A stretch of DNA of 52,290 nucleotides from a virus. A program made the position numbers and the translations under genes. Below the pieces are notes generated by a model, which ran no database searches, was not told the origin of the DNA, and saw nothing but the letters and a program-made list of their open reading frames with translations. Location of the stretch: the IMG/VR virus record IMGVR_UViG_3300037628_000403, positions 1 through 52,290 of that record. One strand, 5' to 3'. Each line of letters begins with the position of its first letter. Position 1 is the first letter of the stretch. Shown here piece by piece: positions 1 to 7,091 of the stretch.

Positions 1-127
1 GTATCATGGTCCGACGTGTACAGCATTCAGCTGTACCGAAACACCAATTATTGATGGCAAATGTAAGGGGCACGGCAATGGCTGATTATCCATGCGATGA
101 AACAATGAGAGCAGTTTATGAAGAGGT
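1..127. repeat. Terminal direct repeat, left copy (contig circularisation overlap)
   Basis: Bases 1-127 are identical to 52164-52290. An exact overlap of 127 bases is the usual signature of a circular or circularly permuted molecule assembled by a de Bruijn graph with k=127, so it is probably an assembly overlap, not a biological terminal repeat. Removing one copy gives a 52,163-bp genome. The overlap holds the 3' end of the gene starting at 51943 (its stop falls at 83-85 here) and the first codons of the gene starting at 78. Confidence 0.95.
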
Positions 128-437
128 GCTTAGGGCAAGAACGCTGTACCCAGACAACAAGCACCTGACCGTTGCATTAATGGAAGAGGTTGGTGAACTC
201 GCCCAGGTACAACTGGACGACGATGGCAGGGATCGCGCCATCGAAGAAGCCAAACAAGTTGCATGCTTAGCAATTCGCATCATGGAAGAGGGTGACGCTG
301 ACTTCGCATTCCAAGGCCCAGATTCAGTCTGCCCTATGTGTTGCGCTGCCGACATCATCCAATCGCAGGCATTTTGTGTTAGTTGTGGAGCGAATTTGAC
401 AGTGGACCGTTATCCTGACGATGATATTCCATTCTGA
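78..437 (+). CDS. MazG-like pyrophosphohydrolase domain protein with C-terminal zinc ribbon
   Basis: This protein of 119 residues has an N-terminal all-alpha segment (about residues 5-75) whose MEEVGELAQ motif, followed downstream by IEEAKQVA, resembles the metal-binding EExxE...E helices of MazG/NTP-PPase folds, which hydrolyse nucleoside triphosphates to monophosphates. The C-terminal part carries CPMC and CVSC pairs, a likely zinc ribbon. I chose ATG 78 because AAGGGG lies just upstream and the previous gene stops at 83-85, giving a short overlap; an ATG at 6 would add 24 residues inside the upstream gene. The family match is judged by motif only. A nucleotide-pool role fits the deoxynucleotide genes at 8.9-11.4 kb. 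The first 50 bases of the gene are repeated at the right contig end. Confidence 0.6.
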   Translation: MADYPCDETMRAVYEEVLRARTLYPDNKHLTVALMEEVGELAQVQLDDDGRDRAIEEAKQVACLAIRIMEEGDADFAFQGPDSVCPMCCAADIIQSQAFCVSCGANLTVDRYPDDDIPF

Positions 438-541
438 TGCCTTGGGCTTATGGATATTGCGCTGACCCGCTGCGAACTATCAGAGCGGTTGGTCCAATTT
501 TAATGATACGAAACAACGTAGCAATTTGTAGAGGAGAGGCA

Positions 542-838
542 ATGGAGCCAGAGGATGAACCCAAACGATACGGCGTGGCTGATACCACCGACATTGCTGT
601 CGCCTTATACAGTGAAGCAAATCAAGAAAATTGTGATGGGCCTGAATACGATTTGATGCAGGCCGCAGCCCACTATATTCGCAAGTTGGAGAAACGCCCT
701 GAAACGGTTTGTTGTAAAGGGTGCCCGGATTGCGTGGGCATCGGTGTGCGCGAGCAGCTCAAAGGTGACATGCTCGAAATCAAGGAATTGAAAGAAGAGA
801 TTGAACGTCTCAAGGAGAAAGACAATGCAAGCAGCTAG
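542..838 (+). CDS. Hypothetical protein with Cys pair motif and C-terminal coiled coil
   Basis: The protein has 98 residues from ATG 542, which follows a good Shine-Dalgarno GGAGAGG. The frame is open back to 437, where an ATG overlaps the previous stop, but no ribosome site supports that start. It has an acidic N-terminus, a central CCKGCPDC cluster that could bind a metal, and a highly charged C-terminal helix rich in KELKEEIERLKEK heptads that predicts a coiled coil. I do not recognise a family. It sits in the early plus-strand operon between the MazG-like gene and a zinc-finger gene, whose start it overlaps by 14 bases. Confidence 0.6.
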   Translation: MEPEDEPKRYGVADTTDIAVALYSEANQENCDGPEYDLMQAAAHYIRKLEKRPETVCCKGCPDCVGIGVREQLKGDMLEIKELKEEIERLKEKDNASS

Positions 839-1142
839 TCCACCCGACCTGCCAGTTGAGCCAAAGCCAGACAAAAAGAAAAAGGTAGCATCCACGCGCA
901 GCATCCAGATGAAGACTTACGCCACAGCCTTGGTCTGCCCCTGCGGCACCGTTATGAATTACACCAATACGGATGCTATGTCTGGAAATCACTTGTACGA
1001 TTGTTCGGAATGCGATCACACCGAGATACGTGAGAGAAAGTACCCGGCAATAGATTACCAACCGGTCAATCCGGGTGGAAACAGAAATCAACGGCGATCC
1101 AAAAACAAAAACAAGAACAAAAACAAAGGGAAAAGCAAATGA
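825..1142 (+). CDS. Small zinc-ribbon protein with Lys/Asn-rich tail
   Basis: The protein has 105 residues from ATG 825, preceded by AAGGAGAAAGACA. Residues about 38-68 contain CPCG and CSEC pairs separated by about 20 residues, the spacing of a zinc ribbon. The C-terminus is a low-complexity run of alternating Lys and Asn, strongly basic, suggesting nucleic-acid contact. Its stop overlaps the start of the Sak4-like ATPase gene in an ATGA arrangement, so the two are translationally coupled. No family is recognised; a role alongside the recombination genes is inferred from position only. Confidence 0.6.
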   Translation: MQAASPPDLPVEPKPDKKKKVASTRSIQMKTYATALVCPCGTVMNYTNTDAMSGNHLYDCSECDHTEIRERKYPAIDYQPVNPGGNRNQRRSKNKNKNKNKGKSK

Positions 1143-1966
1143 CTGTGGCGTTGCAATCTATCGACGAGGCAATTGAAGACACCGGCATCAAGATTCTAGT
1201 CCACGGTCCAGCAGGATCGGGCAAGACGGTCTTATCAACTACGACCGGGGCAAGGACACTAATCATTAGCGCAGAATCAGGATTGCTTTCTTTGAAACAC
1301 GCACCCAAGGAGATCAAACGCCGAATCAAAGTGGTCCAGATTGACACGATGCAAGACATGGGCGAGGTCTTCAAATTGCTTGATGTCAAAGAGCGCGTGT
1401 TTGATTGGATTGTGCTAGATTCAATCTCTGAAATTGCCGAAGTCATCCTGGCAACTGAGAAGAAAAACACAAAAGACCCAAGACAAGCCTATGGAATTCT
1501 GGCTGATCTAATGATGGGCTTCATTCGGGCGTTCCGTGACTTGGAAGGTTACAACGTCCTCATGACTGCGAAGCAAGATCGCAGTCAAGATGAAGCTGGT
1601 AGGACAAGGTATGGGCCAATGTTCCCAGGACGACAATTGCCCCAGCAAATGCCCTACCTTTTTGACGAGGTCTTTGCGCTGCGTGTTGAGAAAAACGAAG
1701 CAGGTGAAGAATATCGCACTTTGCAAACTGGATTGGACGTTCAGTACGAGGCAAAAGATCGCAGTGGGCGGTTGGACATGTTCGAAGGTGCGGACATCGA
1801 GACCATTGCCGCCAAAATCAACGGTACATTCAAAACTAAGGAGGAGAAATTAGCAGAACAAAAAGAAAACGATGCAAAACAAAACGATGAAACAAATGAT
1901 GGACCAAAGCCTGACGACACTCAGGTGTCTCAGGAAACTATGACAGTAAAAACAAAGGAGCCATAA
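1139..1966 (+). CDS. Sak4-like RecA-fold ATPase (single-strand annealing/recombination)
   Basis: The protein has 275 residues. A Walker A motif GPAGSGKT lies at residues 23-30 and a Walker B-like WIVLDS near residue 90, followed by the basic and aromatic segment typical of phage AAA_24 nucleotide-binding proteins. These include Sak4, a RecA-core single-strand annealing protein used in phage recombination. The C-terminal 50 residues are charged low complexity (Glu, Lys, Asn, Asp), probably a flexible tail. The next gene, two bases on, encodes a DUF669 protein, the usual SSB-like partner of Sak4 in phages, and a PD-(D/E)XK nuclease and a helicase follow. That context supports a recombination/replication role. 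An alternative is a generic AAA protein of unknown role. Confidence 0.75.
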   Translation: MTVALQSIDEAIEDTGIKILVHGPAGSGKTVLSTTTGARTLIISAESGLLSLKHAPKEIKRRIKVVQIDTMQDMGEVFKLLDVKERVFDWIVLDSISEIAEVILATEKKNTKDPRQAYGILADLMMGFIRAFRDLEGYNVLMTAKQDRSQDEAGRTRYGPMFPGRQLPQQMPYLFDEVFALRVEKNEAGEEYRTLQTGLDVQYEAKDRSGRLDMFEGADIETIAAKINGTFKTKEEKLAEQKENDAKQNDETNDGPKPDDTQVSQETMTVKTKEP

Positions 1967-1967
1967 C

Positions 1968-2456
1968 ATGGCAGAGTTACCAAGCGCGTTTAACAGCGAC
2001 GATCATGAAGAATTAGCTGGTTTTGATGCAATCCCAGCTGGTGATTATATCGCTGAAGTCATCGCATCTGAAATGAAGGATACAAAAGCTCAAACTGGCA
2101 AGTATTTGCAGCTTACCTTCAAAATCTTGGAAGGTGATTTTGTAAATCGCCAACTTTGGACGCGCCTCAATTTGGTCAACCCCAATGAAAAGGCAGTCGA
2201 AATCGCTCAGCGTCATTTGGCCACGCTCTGTAAGGCAATTGGCGTGGGTGCGTTGAAGGATTCCGAGGAAGTGCACGGAAAGCCGATGACTATCAAGGTA
2301 GTAGTCAAAGCGGCAACCGCGCAGTACCAAGAATCCAACGAGATCAAAGGATATGCTGCCCTTGAAGGGCCAGCACCAGCCAAAACTGAAGGTGGTGGAA
2401 CGTCCCCAACTCCAGATTCGGGTGGCACCAAGCAACAACCTTGGGATAAGAAATAA
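1968..2456 (+). CDS. DUF669 family protein, SSB-like
   Basis: This 162-residue protein has the DUF669 layout: IPAGDYIAEVIASEMKDTK near the N-terminus, then KYLQLTFKILEGDF, the RLNLVNPNE segment and an alpha segment ending LCKAIGVG. The C-terminus is Pro/Gly/Thr-rich and disordered, ending in charged residues as single-strand DNA binding proteins often do. DUF669 proteins are thought to bind single-stranded DNA next to phage recombinases. It starts two bases after the Sak4-like gene with the SD AAGGAG, and a hairpin follows at 2490-2517, so it may close a transcription segment. Confidence 0.8.
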   Translation: MAELPSAFNSDDHEELAGFDAIPAGDYIAEVIASEMKDTKAQTGKYLQLTFKILEGDFVNRQLWTRLNLVNPNEKAVEIAQRHLATLCKAIGVGALKDSEEVHGKPMTIKVVVKAATAQYQESNEIKGYAALEGPAPAKTEGGGTSPTPDSGGTKQQPWDKK

Positions 2457-2489
2457 TCCAAAGGTGAATTGAAGCAACATTGCATACAA

Positions 2490-2517
2490 ATAGGCAGCCA
2501 TTTCGGTGGCTGCCTAT
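2490..2517 (+). terminator. Strong hairpin, probable terminator or attenuator
   Basis: An 11-bp perfect stem (ATAGGCAGCCA / TGGCTGCCTAT) with a 6-base loop lies between the DUF669 gene and the nuclease gene. Only a short T-run (TTTC) follows, so termination may be partial. The nuclease SD begins 4 bases after the hairpin, so the fold could also limit read-through expression of the next genes. Confidence 0.6.
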
Positions 2518-2534
2518 TTCAAGGAGATTTTTCA

Positions 2535-3413
2535 GTGGTACTAATTCCGACAAACACGCAAACTACGCAATTCCAACTCGACGCTTTGATCGAGAACAAC
2601 GAACAACGTCCATACCTTGGAATGTCTGCAATCGGAGACCCCTGTGAGAGAAAGCTATGGTACAACTGGCGCTGGTGCTCGCCGCCTCAGTTGATTACTG
2701 GTAGGGTACAGCGAATTTTTGACACCGGCCATCGCGCTGAAGCATTCATGGTAGCAGATTTGAACAAAATCGGCATTGAAACTTTCATGAACATCGATGG
2801 TATAAGCATACCAATGACGGGTCACAAGGACGAGAGGCAAGAAGAGATAGTTGGGATTGCCGGGCACGCAAAAGGGCACATCGATGGTAGGTGTCTTGGT
2901 GTAATCGAGGCACCCAGGACAGTACATTTACTGGAAATGAAAACTCACAACGAGAAATCGTTCAATGACGTCAAGAAGAAAGGCGTCAAAGCTTCAAAAC
3001 CAGTTCACTACGCTCAGATGCAGCGGTACATGACAGGGTTGGGATTGGATCGCGCTTTGTATATGGCGTATAACAAGAATACCAGCGCATATTACATCGA
3101 GCGAGTCAAGCTTGACGAGTCATTCGCTCAAGATTTGATCCGCAAAGAAGAAATCATCATCATCAGCGAACATCCACCTGAGAAAAAGTTTGATAAGACT
3201 TGGTTCGAATGTAAGTGGTGTAACAATTTCGATATTTGCCACGGTGATTCCCCAGTTCAAAAAAGTTGCCGCACCTGCGAACACTCGGATTTGCAATCTG
3301 AAGGTCGATGGGTCTGTACTATCACCGAGGCAAACGAACCATTACCCACAGAGTTGCAAAGAGTCGGTTGTGGTCTTTGGGCTCTTGGGATTCACGACAC
3401 CGAGGACGCTTGA
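2535..3413 (+). CDS. PD-(D/E)XK nuclease, Cas4/RecB-like
   Basis: The protein has 292 residues from GTG 2535, preceded by AAGGAG with 8-base spacing; the frame is open to 2469 but that would start inside the hairpin. AIGDPCERKLWYNWRW near the N-terminus is the Cys-containing segment seen in Cas4/RecB-like nucleases. HIDGR and LLEMKTHN are the expected D...ExK core, and YAQMQRYMTGLGLDRALYMAY matches motif QxxxY. The C-terminus has two Cys clusters (CKWCNNFDIC and CRTC), which could hold an iron-sulfur cluster or zinc. I infer a recombination exonuclease that resects DNA for the neighbouring Sak4/SSB pair. Confidence 0.75.
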   Translation: MVLIPTNTQTTQFQLDALIENNEQRPYLGMSAIGDPCERKLWYNWRWCSPPQLITGRVQRIFDTGHRAEAFMVADLNKIGIETFMNIDGISIPMTGHKDERQEEIVGIAGHAKGHIDGRCLGVIEAPRTVHLLEMKTHNEKSFNDVKKKGVKASKPVHYAQMQRYMTGLGLDRALYMAYNKNTSAYYIERVKLDESFAQDLIRKEEIIIISEHPPEKKFDKTWFECKWCNNFDICHGDSPVQKSCRTCEHSDLQSEGRWVCTITEANEPLPTELQRVGCGLWALGIHDTEDA

Positions 3414-5039
3414 TTGGATTTGGATTCTGAAGAAGAAATAGTGATGCGATGGTACCAAGACGGTGCCGTTGACGCTTTGGAAGAAGACGTGCAAGATCCA
3501 AAGTGTCATCCTGTCGCCGTCATTCCAACTGGCGGTGGCAAGACGTTTGTCATCTGCGAATTTGTCAATCGTGTACTTACAAGAAATCCATACGGCAAAG
3601 TGTTAGTTTTATCACACGTCAAGAAAATTTTATCACAAGACTACAATGCGCTTGATAAATATTTTGGTGGATTTGGGATTGGGATGTATAGCGCCAGCTT
3701 TAAGTCAAGGGAAGTCAAACAAATTACAGTTGCCGGCATCCAATCAGTCCATCGCAAGGCAGCACTATTCAAAGATTACGACATCATTATCATTGACGAG
3801 TGCCATTTGGTAACAATTCGTGAAACTGGAATGTATAGGAAATTCCTTTCTCAAATTAAGGCCAACTATGTAGGCTTAACAGCAACCCACTTCAGATTGG
3901 GCCACGGATATATCCACCGGGGTGAAGGCGCGCTATTCAATAAGATTTCCTATGACTTGTCGTCCCCTGAAAACTATGCGCGCCTTGTGAGTGAGGGATT
4001 CCTGTGCCGCTTAGTCTCCAAAGGCACGCTGATGCGGATGGATACAACAAAGACAAAGATCCGCGCTGGAGATTTTGCGGTCAATGCCCTATCAGATCAG
4101 TTTGACCGTGAGGCAATTACAAAAGAGGCAGTCAAAGAGATTGTTCAGTTTGGTGAAAACTATAGAAAATGGCTGACGTTCGCCATCGACATTCCTCATG
4201 CCGAACATATCACACAGGAATTTAAAAATCTCGGTGTGAGTGCGGTCTGCGTCCACTCCAAAATGTCTGGTGACTTCGATGACGCGCTTGATGCTTTCGA
4301 GGCAGGCAAATATCGTGTTGGGGTTTCTGTTGACATGCTAACAACCGGTGTTGACATCCCCGCCATCGATTTGATCGCATTGTTGCGCCCCACGAAATCA
4401 CCTGTAATTCACGTGCAAACGATTGGTCGTGGTGGGCGCCCATACACTTGCGACGAATACACAAAAGATCATACGCTTGTGCTGGATTTTGCCGGCAACA
4501 CCGCAAGGCTTGGCCCGATTGATAACGTCCAGATCAAAGTCAAGGGTGACAAGATCGGACCTGGCGAACCAATTATGAAAGAGTGCCCGAGTTGCCAGGG
4601 GCTTTGGCACCCAACAGTAAAGGTTTGCGATTATTGCGGTCACGTTTTTCAGTTTAAGCAAAAGCTACAAACAAGCGCGGGCCACGAGGACATTACAACG
4701 CCGACAACGCCAACAACTGCGGAGTGGCACGACGTTCATAACATATCGTACAGCGTTCATAACAAAGCTGGCAAGCCGCCGATTCTCAAAGTGACGTATA
4801 AGATCGGTGAGAATGTACTAAGCCAAAGAATCATCCACGAGTGGATTTGCTACGATTATGAGGAAGGGTTTGCAAGGCGTAAGGCAAGGCATTGGGTACG
4901 GTACAGGATGCCTAATGGTAGTATGCTACCGCTTGATACTGCGGAGTTACACGCTCAGTCTAGCCACCTTAAAAAGCCTTGGCGGATCTTGGTAAACTTG
5001 AACGATAAATTTCCACAGATAAAGGATGCTAAGTTTTGA
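3414..5039 (+). CDS. SF2 helicase with DECH box and C-terminal zinc finger
   Basis: The 541-residue protein carries Walker A PTGGGKT (residues about 38-44), the DECH box at 128-131, motif III-like GLTATHF, and motif VI QTIGRGGRP. This is the order of superfamily 2 helicases of the RecG/UvsW/Type-III-restriction type. After the helicase core comes CPSC...CDYC, a zinc finger, then about 130 residues of unknown fold. The TTG at 3414 directly follows the previous stop; ATG 3444 (MRWYQDGAVDAL, close to where such helicases usually begin) is a good alternative start. It is the last gene of the recombination set and is followed at once by the 17-bp repeat array. A likely role is branch migration or origin unwinding. 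Confidence 0.8.
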   Translation: MDLDSEEEIVMRWYQDGAVDALEEDVQDPKCHPVAVIPTGGGKTFVICEFVNRVLTRNPYGKVLVLSHVKKILSQDYNALDKYFGGFGIGMYSASFKSREVKQITVAGIQSVHRKAALFKDYDIIIIDECHLVTIRETGMYRKFLSQIKANYVGLTATHFRLGHGYIHRGEGALFNKISYDLSSPENYARLVSEGFLCRLVSKGTLMRMDTTKTKIRAGDFAVNALSDQFDREAITKEAVKEIVQFGENYRKWLTFAIDIPHAEHITQEFKNLGVSAVCVHSKMSGDFDDALDAFEAGKYRVGVSVDMLTTGVDIPAIDLIALLRPTKSPVIHVQTIGRGGRPYTCDEYTKDHTLVLDFAGNTARLGPIDNVQIKVKGDKIGPGEPIMKECPSCQGLWHPTVKVCDYCGHVFQFKQKLQTSAGHEDITTPTTPTTAEWHDVHNISYSVHNKAGKPPILKVTYKIGENVLSQRIIHEWICYDYEEGFARRKARHWVRYRMPNGSMLPLDTAELHAQSSHLKKPWRILVNLNDKFPQIKDAKF

Positions 5040-5041
5040 GA

Positions 5042-5188
5042 CTAATACGAATTAGTAGTATACAATTAATCAAGTTTTGACATCAGCTAATACGAATTAG
5101 TAGTCGAGTTGTAATCAAGTTTTGAAAACAGCTAATACGAATTAGTAGTTTAGTCCAATTCAAGTTGAAAACTAATACGAATTAGTAG
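5042..5188 (+). repeat. Four tandem copies of a 17-bp repeat, period about 45 bp
   Basis: The sequence CTAATACGAATTAGTAG occurs exactly at 5042-5058, 5087-5103, 5132-5148 and 5172-5188. Its first 14 bases form a near-palindrome (CTAAT-4-ATTAG), while the TAG tail gives it a direction. The spacers also resemble each other (ATCAAGTTTTGA in the first two, ATTCAAGTTGAA in the third), so the true unit is about 45 bp. Seven more copies lie in gaps up to 8833. The pattern fits operators or stoperator-like protein binding sites. Confidence 0.9.
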
Positions 5189-5203
5189 GTGAGGAGGAAT
5201 CAA

Positions 5204-5500
5204 GTGGGGCTAATTATATACCTACATTCAATGGAGCCGTTTCCGGGCGTTTCTAGTGGGCTAAAACGACCTCTAGAATCAGCCCCTACGCGCAAATTCC
5301 GGGTAGGCCCTGGCGCTAGTACCACCAGAAGGGATCGTGCCTTTAGAGCCCCACAGGGGCCTTTAGAGCGTATTCTACGGCAAAAAGCTCCTTCTATTAT
5401 AGGTACTTTTTGGGGTGCTAGGTGGGCGTCCAGGGGCCGTTTCCGGGGCCTAGGCCCTAAAACGCCGTCTAAGGGGTCTAGGATCGCGCCTAAGCTGTGA
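5204..5500 (+). CDS. Doubtful small basic ORF in CTAG-rich island 1
   Basis: GTG 5204 follows AGGAGGAA with ideal spacing and comes 15 bases after a 17-bp repeat, the same layout as the start at 6775. The predicted 98 residues are rich in Arg, Pro and Gly with no recognisable domain. The DNA shares blocks with other islands that have no open frame, so the coding potential may be accidental. Shorter translation from ATG 5231 is also possible. I keep it only because the ribosome site is strong. Confidence 0.25.
   Translation: MGLIIYLHSMEPFPGVSSGLKRPLESAPTRKFRVGPGASTTRRDRAFRAPQGPLERILRQKAPSIIGTFWGARWASRGRFRGLGPKTPSKGSRIAPKL
5252..5281 (+). repeat. 30-bp exact direct repeat, copy 1
   Basis: This 30-base block begins TCTAGTGGGCTAAAACGACC and ends CTCTAGAATCA. 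It is identical to 7122-7151, 1,870 bases away, and both copies open a CTAG-rich island. It contains one CTAAAACGAC word. Confidence 0.9.
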
Positions 5501-5692
5501 TCTCTAAAGATAGGTATAGGGATACGGGAAAATCGTAAACGTCGCTTAGAAGCGATTGCAAGCTGTTAGGAGGGAAAAGCACAAAAACACAAAAGAGCTA
5601 TAGCTTTAGGTCCAGAATTCGATACAGTATAGGCAAGTCAAAGGGGATAGGCCCCAAGGACTTCAAAACGAAAGAAAACTAGGAGTAACAAA

Positions 5693-6292
5693 ATGACCGA
5701 AAGTACGGAAGAAACTTCCAACCCGGTAGTAACGAAAGAGCCAACCGCATTCGAGAAAGCGTCGGTAACAATCGCCGCCGCCCACTCGGAAGGCCAAAAC
5801 GAAAACGAGATAGTAGTCGCCCTTATCCAGGGAGACGGTCTCAATTTCAAAATCGCCGGTAGCTTCATTACTCGGTGGCTCCAGGAAAACGGATTCGCAC
5901 TTTCCGCGAAAGACCGTTACACGCTCGTCGAAGAAATTTTGGTAAACCACGAATTCGCACCGGAAGAATGGAGCGACGTAGTTTCCAAGGCCAATTTCCT
6001 CGTCGAAACAATCGGGGATACCAACCAGAAGCAAGCTCTCAACTCGATTCGCAAATTCGCGAAAGAGCACGAGATCGAACTTCCCAAGAAACAAAAAGGA
6101 TCGGGACTCGGTACCACCGGATTCCGCGCCCAGAGTTTCGACTGGATGGTCGAAAATATCGACGCCACGGAAGCGGAACTTCTCGAATTCCTTACGGTCA
6201 ACGAGAAGTCCGATAACCTCAAGAAACGGATGACGAGTATTTTCGTCCTCGGCAAAAGGATGGTAGAAGCTTCTCGCACCGACGAGGAGTAG
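5693..6292 (+). CDS. Hypothetical acidic protein, 199 residues, first gene of the small-gene island
   Basis: ATG 5693 follows CTAGGAGTAACAAA, the ribosome cassette shared through this island. The protein is soluble and mostly alpha-helical by eye: an acidic Thr/Glu-rich N-terminus, an amphipathic body, a basic stretch LPKKQKG near residue 135, and an acidic helical end. I recognise no family. A hairpin with a GC-rich stem follows at 6304-6322. The structured leader before it and the strong SD suggest it is well expressed. It is the largest protein of the island, so it is the best candidate for the binder of the 17-bp repeats if that binder is encoded locally, but no DNA-binding motif is obvious. 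Confidence 0.75.
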   Translation: MTESTEETSNPVVTKEPTAFEKASVTIAAAHSEGQNENEIVVALIQGDGLNFKIAGSFITRWLQENGFALSAKDRYTLVEEILVNHEFAPEEWSDVVSKANFLVETIGDTNQKQALNSIRKFAKEHEIELPKKQKGSGLGTTGFRAQSFDWMVENIDATEAELLEFLTVNEKSDNLKKRMTSIFVLGKRMVEASRTDEE

Positions 6293-6303
6293 CAAAACGG
6301 GCG

Positions 6304-6322
6304 GGAGGGGCCCAACCCCTCC
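6304..6322 (+). terminator. GC-rich hairpin after gene 5693-6292
   Basis: GGAGGGG at 6304-6310 pairs with CCCCTCC at 6316-6322 across a 5-base loop. No T-run follows directly. It may act as an attenuator or as a 3'-end stabiliser for the upstream message. Confidence 0.5.
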
Positions 6323-6329
6323 ACGCCCC

Positions 6330-6377
6330 ATCCTTTAAGCTAGCAAAATTTTGGTAGCTTAAAGGATCGGACGATCC
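6330..6377 (+). promoter_or_regulatory. Two adjoining inverted repeats in the leader of gene 6420
   Basis: ATCCTTTAAGCTA (6330-6342) is the exact reverse complement of 6355-6367; the 12 bases between include AAAATTTT, so almost the whole 38-bp block is palindromic. It overlaps a second palindrome GGATCG-2-CGATCC (6364-6377). With the hairpin at 6304-6322 this makes three structures within 75 bases. It could be an operator pair or an RNA switch ahead of the next start. Confidence 0.6.
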
Positions 6378-6419
6378 AAAACGCGATACAACGATACAAA
6401 AACTAGGAGCACCAAAATT

Positions 6420-6650
6420 ATGTCCATCGAAAACTCAGCCGCAGAAGTTTCAATCCAGACCCGTACCATCGAGACCATCGTCGAAGATTTCGCCGACATC
6501 GCGCCACTCGGTTACACGCGACGAAATAGCCTTCAAAAGCACATCGACGCCATCACCAAAATCGCCGATCACCAGGAAGATCGCACGCCAGAAAGAGCCG
6601 AAGCAATTCGCCACGCAGCGGCACTTTTACAGGGGCTCGTTAACAACTAG
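6420..6650 (+). CDS. Hypothetical small helical protein
   Basis: The 76-residue product starts at ATG 6420 after CTAGGAGCACCAAAATT. It has an acidic N-terminal third and a helical C-terminal part with regular Ala/Ile/Leu spacing (EAIRHAAALLQGLV), perhaps a dimer interface. No family is recognised. The leader carries the palindromes at 6330-6377 and a CGATACAAC word also found before two other genes (17871, 51287). A classic terminator follows 16 bases after the stop, so this gene ends a transcript. Confidence 0.65.
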   Translation: MSIENSAAEVSIQTRTIETIVEDFADIAPLGYTRRNSLQKHIDAITKIADHQEDRTPERAEAIRHAAALLQGLVNN

Positions 6651-6666
6651 GTCCAAAATAAGAAAC

Positions 6667-6694
6667 GGCCCCCTTCACCGGGGGCCATTTTTTT
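6667..6694 (+). terminator. Rho-independent terminator
   Basis: GGCCCCC (6667-6673) pairs with GGGGGCC (6680-6686) across a 6-base loop, followed by A and seven T residues. It is a textbook intrinsic terminator on the plus strand and splits the island into separate transcripts. Confidence 0.9.
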
Positions 6695-6702
6695 CGCGGC
6701 AA

Positions 6703-6757
6703 CTAATACGAATTAGTAGGCTAATGCAATTCAAGCACCAACTAATACGAATTAGTA
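6703..6757 (+). repeat. Two copies of the 17-bp repeat
   Basis: CTAATACGAATTAGTAG lies at 6703-6719, and the same word with the last base changed lies at 6742-6757/8, 39 bases apart. Both point rightward like the four at 5042-5188. They sit between the terminator and the SD of the next gene. Confidence 0.9.
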
Positions 6758-6774
6758 AACTAGGAGATATCAAG

Positions 6775-7026
6775 ATGAAAAACGTAGATACCATTTTGAA
6801 ATTGGAAGACGCGCTTTCCGACGTTTTGGTGCGCTTGAACGCAGCAGACTCGTCGGTTGAGAAATCGGACAAAACGAAAAAGGAATTGACCAAAGAGAAA
6901 AACGAAATTATCAATTTGGAAACGGCGTGGGAAGCTATCAAGATGGCGAGGCAGGCGCTCTACAAAATTGAAAACTACGATAGGGAAGTGGCGTACCGAG
7001 AATCAAAAGCCAAAGCAAAAGAATAG
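6775..7026 (+). CDS. Small charged coiled-coil protein
   Basis: The 83-residue product starts at ATG 6775 after CTAGGAGATATCAAG; the frame extends to 6724 but the ribosome site favours 6775. The central stretch (about residues 25-55) is rich in Lys and Glu in heptad-like order (KSDKTKKELTKEKNEI) and should form a coiled coil; the C-terminus is basic. No family is recognised. The gene lies between repeats at 6703-6757 and the large inverted repeat at 7037-7091. Confidence 0.65.
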   Translation: MKNVDTILKLEDALSDVLVRLNAADSSVEKSDKTKKELTKEKNEIINLETAWEAIKMARQALYKIENYDREVAYRESKAKAKE

Positions 7027-7036
7027 AAACGAGCGT

Positions 7037-7091
7037 CAACTAACTCGTATTAGTAGGCTAGTAGTTTTCAACTACTAATACGAGTTAGTTG
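7037..7091. repeat. Perfect 20-bp inverted repeat built from two 17-bp repeats
   Basis: CAACTAACTCGTATTAGTAG at 7037-7056 is the exact reverse complement of 7072-7091, with a 15-base loop. Each arm contains the CTAACTCGTATTAGTAG variant of the 17-bp repeat, so this is where copy orientation flips: copies to the left point right, copies to the right point left. It can form a strong hairpin or cruciform and may end the upstream transcript, although no T-run follows. Confidence 0.9.

Larger units (their letters stand above)
5189..5692 (+). other. CTAG-rich island 1, largely non-coding, with leader hairpins
   Basis: This stretch separates the helicase from the gene at 5693. It has six CTAG tetramers between 5251 and 5480, about one per 40 bases. 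It shares an exact 30-base block with 7122-7151, the word GCTTAGAAGCGA with 7209-7220, a 16-base inverted match (5484-5499) with 17799-17814, and two CTAAAACGMC words (5261-5270, 5457-5466). Hairpins include CGCTT-2-AAGCG at 5543-5554 and AAGTC..GGGG-5-CCCC..GACTT at 5635-5663, just upstream of the next start. One weak open frame (5204-5500) crosses it. It could be structured RNA or an array of protein sites; neither is proven. Confidence 0.6.

Noticed and set aside
1-127. Biological direct terminal repeat of the virion
   Set aside because: The exact 127-base length matches a common k-mer size, so an assembly overlap is the simpler reading.
5204-5500. Confident protein-coding call for the basic ORF in island 1
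   Set aside because: Shared DNA blocks with ORF-free islands and odd composition make chance likely; retained only at low confidence.
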